From assembly GCA_023078555.1 (NCBI GenBank), contig CM041202.1, positions 682,001-746,000 of the forward strand: a DNA stretch of 64,000 nucleotides, read 5' to 3'. The notes beneath the pieces are model-generated. The model had not been told where the DNA came from and ran no database searches. It saw only the letters and a program-made list of their open reading frames with translations. The stretch comes from Ulva prolifera. Lineage: Eukaryota; Chlorophyta; Ulvophyceae; Ulvales; Ulvaceae. Shown piece by piece: positions 12,960 to 21,643 of this stretch (within the stretch, counting starts at the first letter, position 1; every line of letters starts with the position of its first letter). Position numbers and translations under genes: made by a program.

Positions 12960-13320
12960 CAATCTGTCCTCCAGCTGCTCGATCCTCTTGCCAACACAGC
13001 AGCACCATGGTCACCGCATTCGTGAGATCAACATGCACGAATAAAGCAGCATTCAACATCATTGACCATGAATGACATTCGACGACGGCTCTGTGATGCA
13101 TCGTGTCCGCTGGAAGCAAGCTATGATTACAGGAGCTACTATTACAGGCCAACTGTCTTGGCCAGACACCAAATTGATAGCGAAGCAGCTGTGCAGTAGC
13201 TCTTGCGTCTTCCAGACAGCTGTCTCCAGTGACAGCGGCAACAAGTGTGAGAACATGTGGGTCAAATCTGGGCTGACACAGCTCCAAGCAGCGTGCCATG
13301 CCCATGCGGTGCGCAAACCA
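12960..13320 (-). pseudogene. Copy 2 of the second spacer gene, 3' pieces, cut off by the transposon
   Basis: Minus-strand segments TLVAAVTGDSCLEDARATAQ (about 13180-13270) and VDLTNAVTMVLL (about 12985-13045) match the copy at 59016-59310. The acceptor and the final reading frame of the terminal exon are changed relative to that copy. Its upstream exon lies at 41205-41440, on the other side of the 27-kb insertion, so this gene copy is physically split. The function is not recognised. Confidence 0.4.
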
Positions 13321-13336
13321 GGACACCAGGCAACTT

Positions 13337-13340
13337 CAAG
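13337..13340. repeat. Left target-site duplication CAAG
   Basis: Pairs with CAAG at 40612-40615. The unoccupied paralogous site at 59376-59379 has one CAAG in the same surroundings (GACACCAGGCAAC on the left, CTGATGCATGC on the right). Confidence 0.9.
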
Positions 13341-13527
13341 CGGTGCCGGAAAAGCTAATGGGGCCTTTCAGTTAGGTGAATCGAGTGGCCTACCCCCCAG
13401 ACCATCAGCCCGAATGCACGGCAAACAAGCCCCACACACACACACGTACACTGTGCGACTCTCATCGAAAATTCAGAAAATCTGCGGGGTGGAGGGCCCA
13501 CCTGCCAGATGCGTTTGTCCTGCCCCT
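13341..13527 (+). repeat. Left terminal region of the transposon (187 bp)
   Basis: It starts exactly at the inverted-repeat terminus. The whole 187 bp recurs, apparently without change, at 16753-16939 and at every 3,850 bp after that inside the array. It includes a short CA microsatellite. Confidence 0.9.
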
Positions 13528-14579
13528 CACAGTGACTACAGCCATATTGCCTCACCTGGGTGAGCCAGATCCGTGGGTGAGTCAAGGGCGGGTGAGCAAC
13601 TGCCTAGATTCGCCACAATGGCTCGTTTCGGGCTTTAATTGGCTTCTTGGTGTGCAACGGGTCATATTGTGTATTGGTGACTCGATGCAAGTGGAATTTG
13701 CGTGTGTTGTGGTGTGTTTGGTACAATGTTGTATGCTGGTTGCTCACCCCGGAAGGTGAGCTGCCTGAGTGGGTGAGCATTCCCTGCGTGAGCCATTGCC
13801 AGACAGTGTGAAATGGACCATGGATTGAGCTGAACTGGCATGAAGATGTGAAGCATTTCATAACGGTTGGTCTTTGGTGATTTGTCGTGCTCTTTCGAGG
13901 CCCTCATGCACTTTATGGTCGTGTTGTGGCGCACCGTCTTGGGTGAGCCGCTGGTACAGGTGCGCGTATGCCGGGTGTTGTGATGCTGAGCCTAGCACAG
14001 CCTCGATGTATCAGATAGGTGCTACCGGTCATCGCGGCGTACAGCTAGTAGGCCTTACCTCGACTGACTGTTCCGTCGTCTCGGATTGTCCAAGTTCCCC
14101 GTGTGTGTGGTTATGCGCTTTGATAGGACCTGCTACCTAAACTCATTTTTGAAGTTGGATTCTGTAGTTTACGACCGGGTTTTAAACTATTGGATGTGGA
14201 GTTCAATGGACTATGGCCGCAACTGGTACCGTGCTGCTGTGCTGGATGCAAGCATTTAAACAGCCTGGGTCGTGGTGCTAGCCTACTCCAGTGTCAAATG
14301 TCACACGGTCGACTGCAGCAGATACCAGAGTAGCTAATTACAATACACTTCGCCACTTGCCAGGACCGTGATCTTTGCAGGCGACGCTCCACTGAGCTCG
14401 TCGGGATTGATGTGGGCCTTCGCCACATGTGCTGTCATGGGACAGACACTTGTATGCGGGTGGCATGTCTGAACAATTTGCGATAAGGATCTTCAAACTT
14501 CCTTTGCTACGCTGCTGATATCGTGTAATCTGTAGACGTATATTCCTACGGTGCCGCTTTCGAGGATGGGACTGGGTTT
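13528..14579. other. Unique left part of the transposon, no gene seen
   Basis: This stretch is present once and lies between the 187-bp left end and the zinc-finger ORF. It could hold a promoter and 5' leader, but I see no recognisable motif or convincing coding frame. The word GGGTGAG/GGTGAGC recurs several times at 13557-13795. Confidence 0.5.
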
Positions 14580-15128
14580 ATGGCGCCCAAGCGCGAAGCC
14601 CCTGCTTCCTTCATAGCATTACCACATGGTTGGTATTTTTGTAATAAATGCGACAAGTGGTCTCAGTCTTCTGATCACTTGGCGCGGCATCGTACGTCAA
14701 GGGATCACAAGCAAGCTTGTCGCCGAGTGGCAAGAAAAAAACAAGAACTCTTCCCTCCGCCAGATATAGTGACGCCCGTGGGATGTTCCCGCTCTGTGCC
14801 TCTCCCGAAGAAGCCTGCGGTTGGGTCTGTGCCTTCTCATGACCGAGGAAATCCCGTCGTAAGTGCTGAGACGACTGGACGTGGCACAGTCAACGAGTTT
14901 GCTGCTTCCTTCTCACATGACAACTCTATAGACAATGACCTCTTCGGGACAGGTGATTGGTCTGGTGCACCAGACTCAATTGTGGACCAGGGCCCGCTGT
15001 TGCCCAAGTACCCCATCGTCGCTCCCTCTCCTGTAACGGATGCTGACGAGAGGGATGAGCCATACTCATGGGAGAGAGAGGATTCGCAGCTTTCATCAGC
15101 TAGATGCAGAGCTCAAGTATTTACATAG
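14580..15128 (+). CDS. Zinc-finger protein ORF of the transposon (182 aa)
   Basis: The ORF starts at a true ATG and has one C2H2-type finger: C22-x2-C25 followed by H33 and H37 or H43, in YFCNKCDKWSQSSDHLARH. A basic stretch (CRRVARKKQ) and a Ser/Pro/Asp-rich tail follow. Such fingers are common DNA-binding parts of transposon proteins, so terminal-repeat binding is a reasonable inference. The last 14 codons run into the first array unit at 15087, so the true C terminus may come from splicing and the stop at 15126-15128 may be accidental. It is present only once, unlike everything in the array. Confidence 0.6.
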   Translation: MAPKREAPASFIALPHGWYFCNKCDKWSQSSDHLARHRTSRDHKQACRRVARKKQELFPPPDIVTPVGCSRSVPLPKKPAVGSVPSHDRGNPVVSAETTGRGTVNEFAASFSHDNSIDNDLFGTGDWSGAPDSIVDQGPLLPKYPIVAPSPVTDADERDEPYSWEREDSQLSSARCRAQVFT

Positions 15129-15160
15129 AGAGCAGAGTACATTTTCTGTGCGCCTCTGCC

Positions 15161-15808
15161 TCAACTACTTTCCCCCAGCTTCATGACAGTGGGCTCACCG
15201 TTGTCACCTGTCAGATAGTGTGTGTATGCTGCAGTGCATACCACTTTGCAAGCTGCACCTGCCATCTGACATTTGATGTACTCATGCCACTGATCTTTGT
15301 CTTTATGGTGCAATCGCATAAGGCTCCACCCTGAATTCATCACAATCCTGTCTTTCCTCGCATCCGCGTCATTTCTTGTGCAGTTTTTCTCATTGAAATG
15401 CTGCGGCCCATCCAACTCAAAGCTTGTGCACCTGTCGCCATGCATCACGGTTGCGTCGATGCTCATGCGTGTGTTATGTGGCACGCAGTGCCAGTCCCAA
15501 AAGATTGCGGCCGAGCTGTCAATCTTCAGAACTTCGTCCGCAAAACACTTGACGTATTTCGAGTATCTCGCGCACTGCGGCTGGTGGGCGGGGCATAGGA
15601 ATCTCGATCGCCGCGAGTCCTTTTGAACCGTTCGTAGCTTCATGACTTTGTAGCAGCTGCGAAACCCGCAGTCACAACGATAGCAGGTTACAGGATTATG
15701 CTTATTTTCTTTGAATCTGTCTCTGCATCTTGCTTGAAGCTTCTCTGTCATCTGCATGTCTTCATTGCCCCGGCCCGAAACACAGTTACGATCCGATCTG
15801 AGCCGCAT
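15161..15808 (-). CDS. Vsr/PD-(D/E)XK-like nuclease, array copy 1 (215 aa)
   Basis: Predicted DNA endonuclease. The core reads SIDAT (D118), then SFELDGPQHF (E131, D133, H137), then RKDRIV (K152, D153) and GWSLMRLHH (160-168). This order (D, ExDG, charged helix, GW..xRLH) is typical of Vsr/DUF559-type nucleases of the PD-(D/E)XK fold, a group that also contains phage homing endonucleases. The N-terminal part has possible zinc ligands C42-x2-C45, C47, C72-x2-H75 and C79. The start is a true ATG at 15808. The gene runs opposite to the transposase halves and ends 26 bp from the C half. In units 2-7 it lies inside the gap between the transposase halves. The substrate is unknown. An intron-homing or recombination role is only an inference. 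Confidence 0.75.
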   Translation of the reverse strand: MRLRSDRNCVSGRGNEDMQMTEKLQARCRDRFKENKHNPVTCYRCDCGFRSCYKVMKLRTVQKDSRRSRFLCPAHQPQCARYSKYVKCFADEVLKIDSSAAIFWDWHCVPHNTRMSIDATVMHGDRCTSFELDGPQHFNEKNCTRNDADARKDRIVMNSGWSLMRLHHKDKDQWHEYIKCQMAGAACKVVCTAAYTHYLTGDNGEPTVMKLGESS

Positions 15809-15834
15809 GCCTGCATGATTTAACGTTTTTCAAA

Positions 15835-16503
15835 ATGCTGCAGAAATGTGGGGGCGAGAGACCTGGTGGTTTCGTTGCCACCGAATTCCAAGAATGGTTT
15901 AGGCTGAAGGCACTCCCGGGAATACAGAAAGCAGCAAGAGAGAACTTTCTGCAGTACAAGGGACCAAAATGGTTCAACTGGAGCTCGTATGCCTCGTTGT
16001 GTGCAGCTGTAGGCCATGTCCACAGTGGGAACAGCCCATTTTTCATGATCTCTCAAGACTGCGACCCGCGCCATTCTATGAAGTATTGGTGGTCCAAGAT
16101 AGACGCCGGCAAGGCGCTCGCTGGCACCATCATTGACCGCAGAGACATACAAGCTGGGCAACCGGGTCATATCCCCATTGACAAGGTAAAAAATTATGTC
16201 CCCACTGCCCCTAAGGTCCCCGACAGTTTGCAGTTTGCTATCGAGAGCGTGTTCGCTCAAGTCAAGACCAGATACTACACTCTGCTGCATGGGTTGCATC
16301 ACATCACTCCTGCTGACATGGTGTGGGCATTGGAAAAGGCCTTTGATGAGGTGGCCACACCAGAGACTGTCAAGAGCTGCTTCCAGCACTGCGAGGAGAA
16401 CATGCGTATCTTTTGTGGCAAAGAAGACGAGTCTGTGTGGTTGGGAGGGGTGCAGTACCATTGCACCCATGGCAACTGGTTGCCAAAGGTTAGGAGAGGT
16501 TGA
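15835..16503 (+). CDS. DDE transposase C-terminal half, array copy 1 (orphan: no N half upstream)
   Basis: The ORF has 222 codons and carries the second and third catalytic residues of a Tc1/mariner-IS630-type transposase. FFMISQDCDPRHSMK (D75) resembles the family's QDNDPKH motif, and VPDSLQFAIESVFAQVK (E137) resembles SPDLNPIENxWxxLK. The spacing D-x61-E is longer than the usual 34. The ATG at 15835 may not be a real start, because ATGCTGCAG reads well as a splice acceptor (CAG before AAA at 15844), preceded by TTTAAC and a T-rich stretch. In this first unit the upstream neighbour is the zinc-finger ORF rather than the transposase N half, so this copy cannot make a complete triad by itself. 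Confidence 0.7.
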   Translation: MLQKCGGERPGGFVATEFQEWFRLKALPGIQKAARENFLQYKGPKWFNWSSYASLCAAVGHVHSGNSPFFMISQDCDPRHSMKYWWSKIDAGKALAGTIIDRRDIQAGQPGHIPIDKVKNYVPTAPKVPDSLQFAIESVFAQVKTRYYTLLHGLHHITPADMVWALEKAFDEVATPETVKSCFQHCEENMRIFCGKEDESVWLGGVQYHCTHGNWLPKVRRG

Positions 16504-16752
16504 GCATGTGCTTTTTTTCGAACAGCTTTGCCTTCAGATTGAACTGCATTGGTTTTTCTGCTTTTTTTGGGACCCGTGTTGGTACACTCTGCATTTCTGG
16601 CTCCTTGTAACGCAGGAGCTGAGACAACATGTGCATGCCCTCCACAGTATATGCTATGCACTACTGTATGTGTTAGCATGATTGCGTTGTGCTTTCTGCA
16701 AAATCAAGTCAACTGTTGTACACATATGCACATGCATAGTCATGCGTAAACA
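16504..16752. other. 249-bp segment between the transposase stop and the miniature element
   Basis: AT-richer than its surroundings, with T runs just after the stop codon. It is probably the 3' untranslated region of the transposase and is repeated in each unit. No terminal repeat is seen at its right edge apart from that of the miniature element. Confidence 0.4.
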
Positions 16753-17511
16753 CGGTGCCGGAAAAGCTAATGGGGCCTTTCAGTTAGGTGAATCGAGTGG
16801 CCTACCCCCCAGACCATCAGCCCGAATGCACGGCAAACAAGCCCCACACACACACACGTACACTGTGCGACTCTCATCGAAAATTCAGAAAATCTGCGGG
16901 GTGGAGGGCCCACCTGCCAGATGCGTTTGTCCTGCCCCTAGAGCAGAACCAAAGGCACCTTGTGGTGGGCAGGCCTACTGAGACCGCAACCAGCCCCGAT
17001 CACACAGATCGGCTGGTATCCCGCTGAAAATCTCCCAGTGTAAAGACAACCCACCGGCCTGTGAATCCACAAACTCCCGCCGGTACCGGTCTCTGTACCA
17101 GCCTAGTGGCGTTGCAGACTTCCAGACCTCGCGGCCACCACGACAGCGTTCAGAAATCACAGCAGCACCACTCGGATGTGTTGGAATCTAATTCTGGCAA
17201 GCGCACCATCCATGAGTAGCTCGAGAACGTGTGCTGCTACGGCAGTCAACATGCCGTGCCGGCCCACTCACTGCACCATATGCCCCATGCGAGCATCACG
17301 AGACTCACAAAAACGCCCTCTATTCAACCAGGCCGTCCACGCCTGCTCTCGTGCACTGTAAATGCCTGTGGTTCTGGTCGTCGCACTTCCATGCATACAT
17401 GCACATATATAGAGTGTGTGCGGGTGCGCTGCTTGTGCAGCCTCTGCCCACCTCTGATACTGCTTATGGTGATGTTTATGTTGAAAGGCCCCATTAGCGT
17501 TTTGAGCACCG
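16753..17511 (+). mobile_element. 759-bp miniature element with both terminal repeats, array copy 1
   Basis: It begins with the same 187 bp as the outer left end and finishes with the same right terminal repeat that ends the whole insertion. It therefore has the form of a non-autonomous derivative. No convincing ORF lies inside. The flanks (GTAAACA on the left, TATTCAG on the right) do not form a target duplication, so it did not simply jump into this place, or its flanks have since been rearranged. In the last unit its right end is the right end of the complete insertion. Confidence 0.75.
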
Positions 17512-17793
17512 TATTCAGAATTCTAAAATCTAGACCAAGAGTCCGTTGCAGATTCTGCCTGCTCATGCGCCTCGGGGATGTTGTGCATTGTGCGATTCGG
17601 TGATCAGGTGGCGCCGCACCCGGCGCAAACCCGGCCGCATGGCCACCCTGCCACTGCGCCTGTGCACAACCACTGATGACGTAACAGCTGTGCCACGTAC
17701 ATCAACACCGTCGGCATTCTATCCCACGCCGGCGTCTTTCAAAACGATTGAAGACTATAAGCATGATGCACGTACAATGTTCTTGCGTTTGAT
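17512..17793 (+). other. Leader upstream of the transposase N half
   Basis: An ATG at 17639 opens a frame reading MATLPLRLCTTTDD and later AFYPTPASFKTIEDYKHDA. This looks protein-like and could be a first coding exon of the transposase in another frame. Joining it to the next ORF would need an intron or frameshift near 17780-17900. Confidence 0.35.
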
Positions 17794-18930
17794 GTGTTCA
17801 GAGCGCAAATTGAGCCAACTGTCGCCATGTCCATACCTCCTATTCCACGAGATACGCGCGGGACGTGTCACTTCACTTCGGAAACATGCGAGCGTGCGTG
17901 CGGATGTTTCTTTCATGCTTATGCAGCCATACATGGGACGGATCCTGACAAGTGCGGCCTGCCAACACTTAGCCGGGGCTGCCAGGGCGACCCGGTGGTG
18001 TCGGAGGCACACAAACAGTTTATGTTCCAATATTGTCGAGGTGGGCGTATCATTGGCCAAGACCGCAGCTGCAGCAGAAAAGCATTCGTACATCTTCTTC
18101 ACGATCACTGGGACACATATTCTCAGAATCGGAAATGCCCTCGGAAGAGCCGGAAGAAAAATGTAAGTCTCAGTGATGAGGAGGGACACGAGCTGGCAAG
18201 GTTGTTGGGGACTCCAGTCAACAACAACGGCAGCTTCGAGAGGTACCAGAACATAGATGAAGCCATGAAAAAAAACTCGCGTGTGAAGCAACTGGTGGAA
18301 AAATCAGATGCCACGTGCAGCATGCTACATGCATGGCTTACCGAGCTGGTTCCAGCTCTGCGGTACTCTGCAGATGACTGCGCGCCCATACTCCCAGCCA
18401 GCACACTCAAGAGACGCCGCCACTGCGCCGACGTGCGTCGGGGGGATGCAGTGTGGTTTCACCGTGAGCCCACCTACTCCTCCCGTCGGGTCAGCAGGCC
18501 TGATGGCACCATGGAGAAGGTGCCTGTCGAATGGAAGGAGGAGTGGTTTGGCAACCACACCTTCATGCTTGATGCGACATCGGTCTGCAACAAGGAGGGC
18601 GAGGCGCATGAATCTTATGGGAAGGTGTACAGCCTGACTGATGAAGTGTTCCCACCCAGGCTAGTGAGAGCAGACATGCCGATCAGCCAATCCACCTCCA
18701 TCATGGTGTACTGCGTCATACACAAGCACCTTGGCGTCGTGGTTGGGCCTGATATCATGTTCACAGGCACCAAGCTTCCACAGTCCAAGATAGATAAGGA
18801 GGAACAATTTGCAGATGCTGGTGTCAAGACATGGTGTGCCATTGTGTCATGTAGCCTACACATTGCCCCGTGCACCAGCAGTTGTGAGAACACTGCAGTT
18901 TTATATGTTCAGGTGGACCAAGATGAATGA
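17794..18930 (+). CDS. DDE transposase N-terminal half, unit 1
   Basis: This frame of 378 codons opens with GTG. The first ATG is at 17827, and the frame is open back to 17767, so an upstream exon is likely. It is rich in Cys and His at first (HFTSETCERACGCFF), then basic (RKCPRKSRKKN), then predicted helical DNA-binding-like sequence. The first catalytic Asp is in NHTFMLDATSV (D260). SIMVYCVIHKHLGVVVG matches the strand that follows it in DDE_3-type transposases. The last codons, from VDQDE to the stop, are probably intronic: CAG/GTGGAC at 18912/18913 is a phase-0 donor that pairs with the phase-0 acceptor before 19694. The intron of 781 nt would hold the antisense nuclease. About 184 residues would separate D1 and D2. 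DNA-binding domain type not recognised. Confidence 0.7.
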   Translation: MFRAQIEPTVAMSIPPIPRDTRGTCHFTSETCERACGCFFHAYAAIHGTDPDKCGLPTLSRGCQGDPVVSEAHKQFMFQYCRGGRIIGQDRSCSRKAFVHLLHDHWDTYSQNRKCPRKSRKKNVSLSDEEGHELARLLGTPVNNNGSFERYQNIDEAMKKNSRVKQLVEKSDATCSMLHAWLTELVPALRYSADDCAPILPASTLKRRRHCADVRRGDAVWFHREPTYSSRRVSRPDGTMEKVPVEWKEEWFGNHTFMLDATSVCNKEGEAHESYGKVYSLTDEVFPPRLVRADMPISQSTSIMVYCVIHKHLGVVVGPDIMFTGTKLPQSKIDKEEQFADAGVKTWCAIVSCSLHIAPCTSSCENTAVLYVQVDQDE

Positions 18931-19010
18931 TGCTGGCAGCTTTCATCAGCTAGATGCAGAGCTCAAGTATTTACATAGAGAGCAGAGTACATTTTCTGTG
19001 CGCCTCTGCC

Positions 19011-19658
19011 TCAACTACTTTCCCCCAGCTTCATGACAGTGGGCTCACCGTTGTCACCTGTCAGATAGTGTGTGTATGCTGCAGTGCATACCACTTTGCA
19101 AGCTGCACCTGCCATCTGACATTTGATGTACTCATGCCACTGATCTTTGTCTTTATGGTGCAATCGCATAAGGCTCCACCCTGAATTCATCACAATCCTG
19201 TCTTTCCTCGCATCCGCGTCATTTCTTGTGCAGTTTTTCTCATTGAAATGCTGCGGCCCATCCAACTCAAAGCTTGTGCACCTGTCGCCATGCATCACGG
19301 TTGCGTCGATGCTCATGCGTGTGTTATGTGGCACGCAGTGCCAGTCCCAAAAGATTGCGGCCGAGCTGTCAATCTTCAGAACTTCGTCCGCAAAACACTT
19401 GACGTATTTCGAGTATCTCGCGCACTGCGGCTGGTGGGCGGGGCATAGGAATCTCGATCGCCGCGAGTCCTTTTGAACCGTTCGTAGCTTCATGACTTTG
19501 TAGCAGCTGCGAAACCCGCAGTCACAACGATAGCAGGTTACAGGATTATGCTTATTTTCTTTGAATCTGTCTCTGCATCTTGCTTGAAGCTTCTCTGTCA
19601 TCTGCATGTCTTCATTGCCCCGGCCCGAAACACAGTTACGATCCGATCTGAGCCGCAT
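19011..19658 (-). CDS. Vsr-like nuclease, array copy 2
   Basis: Same translation as the copy at 15161. Here it lies between the N half ending at 18912/18930 and the C half starting at 19685/19694, antisense to both. Confidence 0.75.
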   Translation of the reverse strand: MRLRSDRNCVSGRGNEDMQMTEKLQARCRDRFKENKHNPVTCYRCDCGFRSCYKVMKLRTVQKDSRRSRFLCPAHQPQCARYSKYVKCFADEVLKIDSSAAIFWDWHCVPHNTRMSIDATVMHGDRCTSFELDGPQHFNEKNCTRNDADARKDRIVMNSGWSLMRLHHKDKDQWHEYIKCQMAGAACKVVCTAAYTHYLTGDNGEPTVMKLGESS

Positions 19659-19684
19659 GCCTGCATGATTTAACGTTTTTCAAA

Positions 19685-20353
19685 ATGCTGCAGAAATGTG
19701 GGGGCGAGAGACCTGGTGGTTTCGTTGCCACCGAATTCCAAGAATGGTTTAGGCTGAAGGCACTCCCGGGAATACAGAAAGCAGCAAGAGAGAACTTTCT
19801 GCAGTACAAGGGACCAAAATGGTTCAACTGGAGCTCGTATGCCTCGTTGTGTGCAGCTGTAGGCCATGTCCACAGTGGGAACAGCCCATTTTTCATGATC
19901 TCTCAAGACTGCGACCCGCGCCATTCTATGAAGTATTGGTGGTCCAAGATAGACGCCGGCAAGGCGCTCGCTGGCACCATCATTGACCGCAGAGACATAC
20001 AAGCTGGGCAACCGGGTCATATCCCCATTGACAAGGTAAAAAATTATGTCCCCACTGCCCCTAAGGTCCCCGACAGTTTGCAGTTTGCTATCGAGAGCGT
20101 GTTCGCTCAAGTCAAGACCAGATACTACACTCTGCTGCATGGGTTGCATCACATCACTCCTGCTGACATGGTGTGGGCATTGGAAAAGGCCTTTGATGAG
20201 GTGGCCACACCAGAGACTGTCAAGAGCTGCTTCCAGCACTGCGAGGAGAACATGCGTATCTTTTGTGGCAAAGAAGACGAGTCTGTGTGGTTGGGAGGGG
20301 TGCAGTACCATTGCACCCATGGCAACTGGTTGCCAAAGGTTAGGAGAGGTTGA
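19685..20353 (+). CDS. DDE transposase C half, completing the N half at 17794
   Basis: Same 222 codons as at 15835. With the proposed splice 18912/19694 it completes the first intact D-D-E triad in the array (D260 of the N half, then D75 and E137 of this frame). Confidence 0.7.
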   Translation: MLQKCGGERPGGFVATEFQEWFRLKALPGIQKAARENFLQYKGPKWFNWSSYASLCAAVGHVHSGNSPFFMISQDCDPRHSMKYWWSKIDAGKALAGTIIDRRDIQAGQPGHIPIDKVKNYVPTAPKVPDSLQFAIESVFAQVKTRYYTLLHGLHHITPADMVWALEKAFDEVATPETVKSCFQHCEENMRIFCGKEDESVWLGGVQYHCTHGNWLPKVRRG

Positions 20354-20602
20354 GCATGTGCTTTTTTTCGAACAGCTTTGCCTTCAGATTGAACTGCATT
20401 GGTTTTTCTGCTTTTTTTGGGACCCGTGTTGGTACACTCTGCATTTCTGGCTCCTTGTAACGCAGGAGCTGAGACAACATGTGCATGCCCTCCACAGTAT
20501 ATGCTATGCACTACTGTATGTGTTAGCATGATTGCGTTGTGCTTTCTGCAAAATCAAGTCAACTGTTGTACACATATGCACATGCATAGTCATGCGTAAA
20601 CA

Positions 20603-21361
20603 CGGTGCCGGAAAAGCTAATGGGGCCTTTCAGTTAGGTGAATCGAGTGGCCTACCCCCCAGACCATCAGCCCGAATGCACGGCAAACAAGCCCCACACA
20701 CACACACGTACACTGTGCGACTCTCATCGAAAATTCAGAAAATCTGCGGGGTGGAGGGCCCACCTGCCAGATGCGTTTGTCCTGCCCCTAGAGCAGAACC
20801 AAAGGCACCTTGTGGTGGGCAGGCCTACTGAGACCGCAACCAGCCCCGATCACACAGATCGGCTGGTATCCCGCTGAAAATCTCCCAGTGTAAAGACAAC
20901 CCACCGGCCTGTGAATCCACAAACTCCCGCCGGTACCGGTCTCTGTACCAGCCTAGTGGCGTTGCAGACTTCCAGACCTCGCGGCCACCACGACAGCGTT
21001 CAGAAATCACAGCAGCACCACTCGGATGTGTTGGAATCTAATTCTGGCAAGCGCACCATCCATGAGTAGCTCGAGAACGTGTGCTGCTACGGCAGTCAAC
21101 ATGCCGTGCCGGCCCACTCACTGCACCATATGCCCCATGCGAGCATCACGAGACTCACAAAAACGCCCTCTATTCAACCAGGCCGTCCACGCCTGCTCTC
21201 GTGCACTGTAAATGCCTGTGGTTCTGGTCGTCGCACTTCCATGCATACATGCACATATATAGAGTGTGTGCGGGTGCGCTGCTTGTGCAGCCTCTGCCCA
21301 CCTCTGATACTGCTTATGGTGATGTTTATGTTGAAAGGCCCCATTAGCGTTTTGAGCACCG
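20603..21361 (+). mobile_element. Miniature element, array copy 2
   Basis: Repeat of 16753-17511 at +3,850. Confidence 0.75.
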
Positions 21362-21643
21362 TATTCAGAATTCTAAAATCTAGACCAAGAGTCCGTTGCA
21401 GATTCTGCCTGCTCATGCGCCTCGGGGATGTTGTGCATTGTGCGATTCGGTGATCAGGTGGCGCCGCACCCGGCGCAAACCCGGCCGCATGGCCACCCTG
21501 CCACTGCGCCTGTGCACAACCACTGATGACGTAACAGCTGTGCCACGTACATCAACACCGTCGGCATTCTATCCCACGCCGGCGTCTTTCAAAACGATTG
21601 AAGACTATAAGCATGATGCACGTACAATGTTCTTGCGTTTGAT

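Larger units (their letters stand above)
10868..13340. repeat. Spacer copy 2, left part (interrupted by the transposon)
   Basis: This is the left piece of the spacer between pseudokinase genes B and C. It aligns with the other spacers (CAAACCCTCGGAT near 11327, ACGTCGTGCGGACCTC near 11827, GACGTCGCGCGATA near 12239, CAATTAACTGGTGTGCGCGG near 12644). The last four bases, CAAG at 13337-13340, are the left target-site duplicate of the insertion. Its continuation is at 40612. No intact gene is seen. Confidence 0.75.

Noticed and set aside
13341..13370. piggyBac- or Tc1-type target (TTAA or TA)
   Set aside because: Neither TTAA nor TA abuts the terminal repeats. CAAG is duplicated and occurs once at the empty paralogous site.
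15820..16470. 216-codon minus-strand frame opposite the transposase C half
   Set aside because: It lies fully opposite the frame that carries the QDCDPRH and IESVF motifs and shows no motifs of its own. It is a shadow.
16749..17515. Target-site duplication around the internal miniature element
   Set aside because: The flanking bases AACA and TATT do not match, so simple insertion of the miniature element at this place is not supported.
17755..18291. 178-codon minus-strand frame opposite the transposase N half
   Set aside because: No recognisable features, and overlapped by a frame with transposase motifs.
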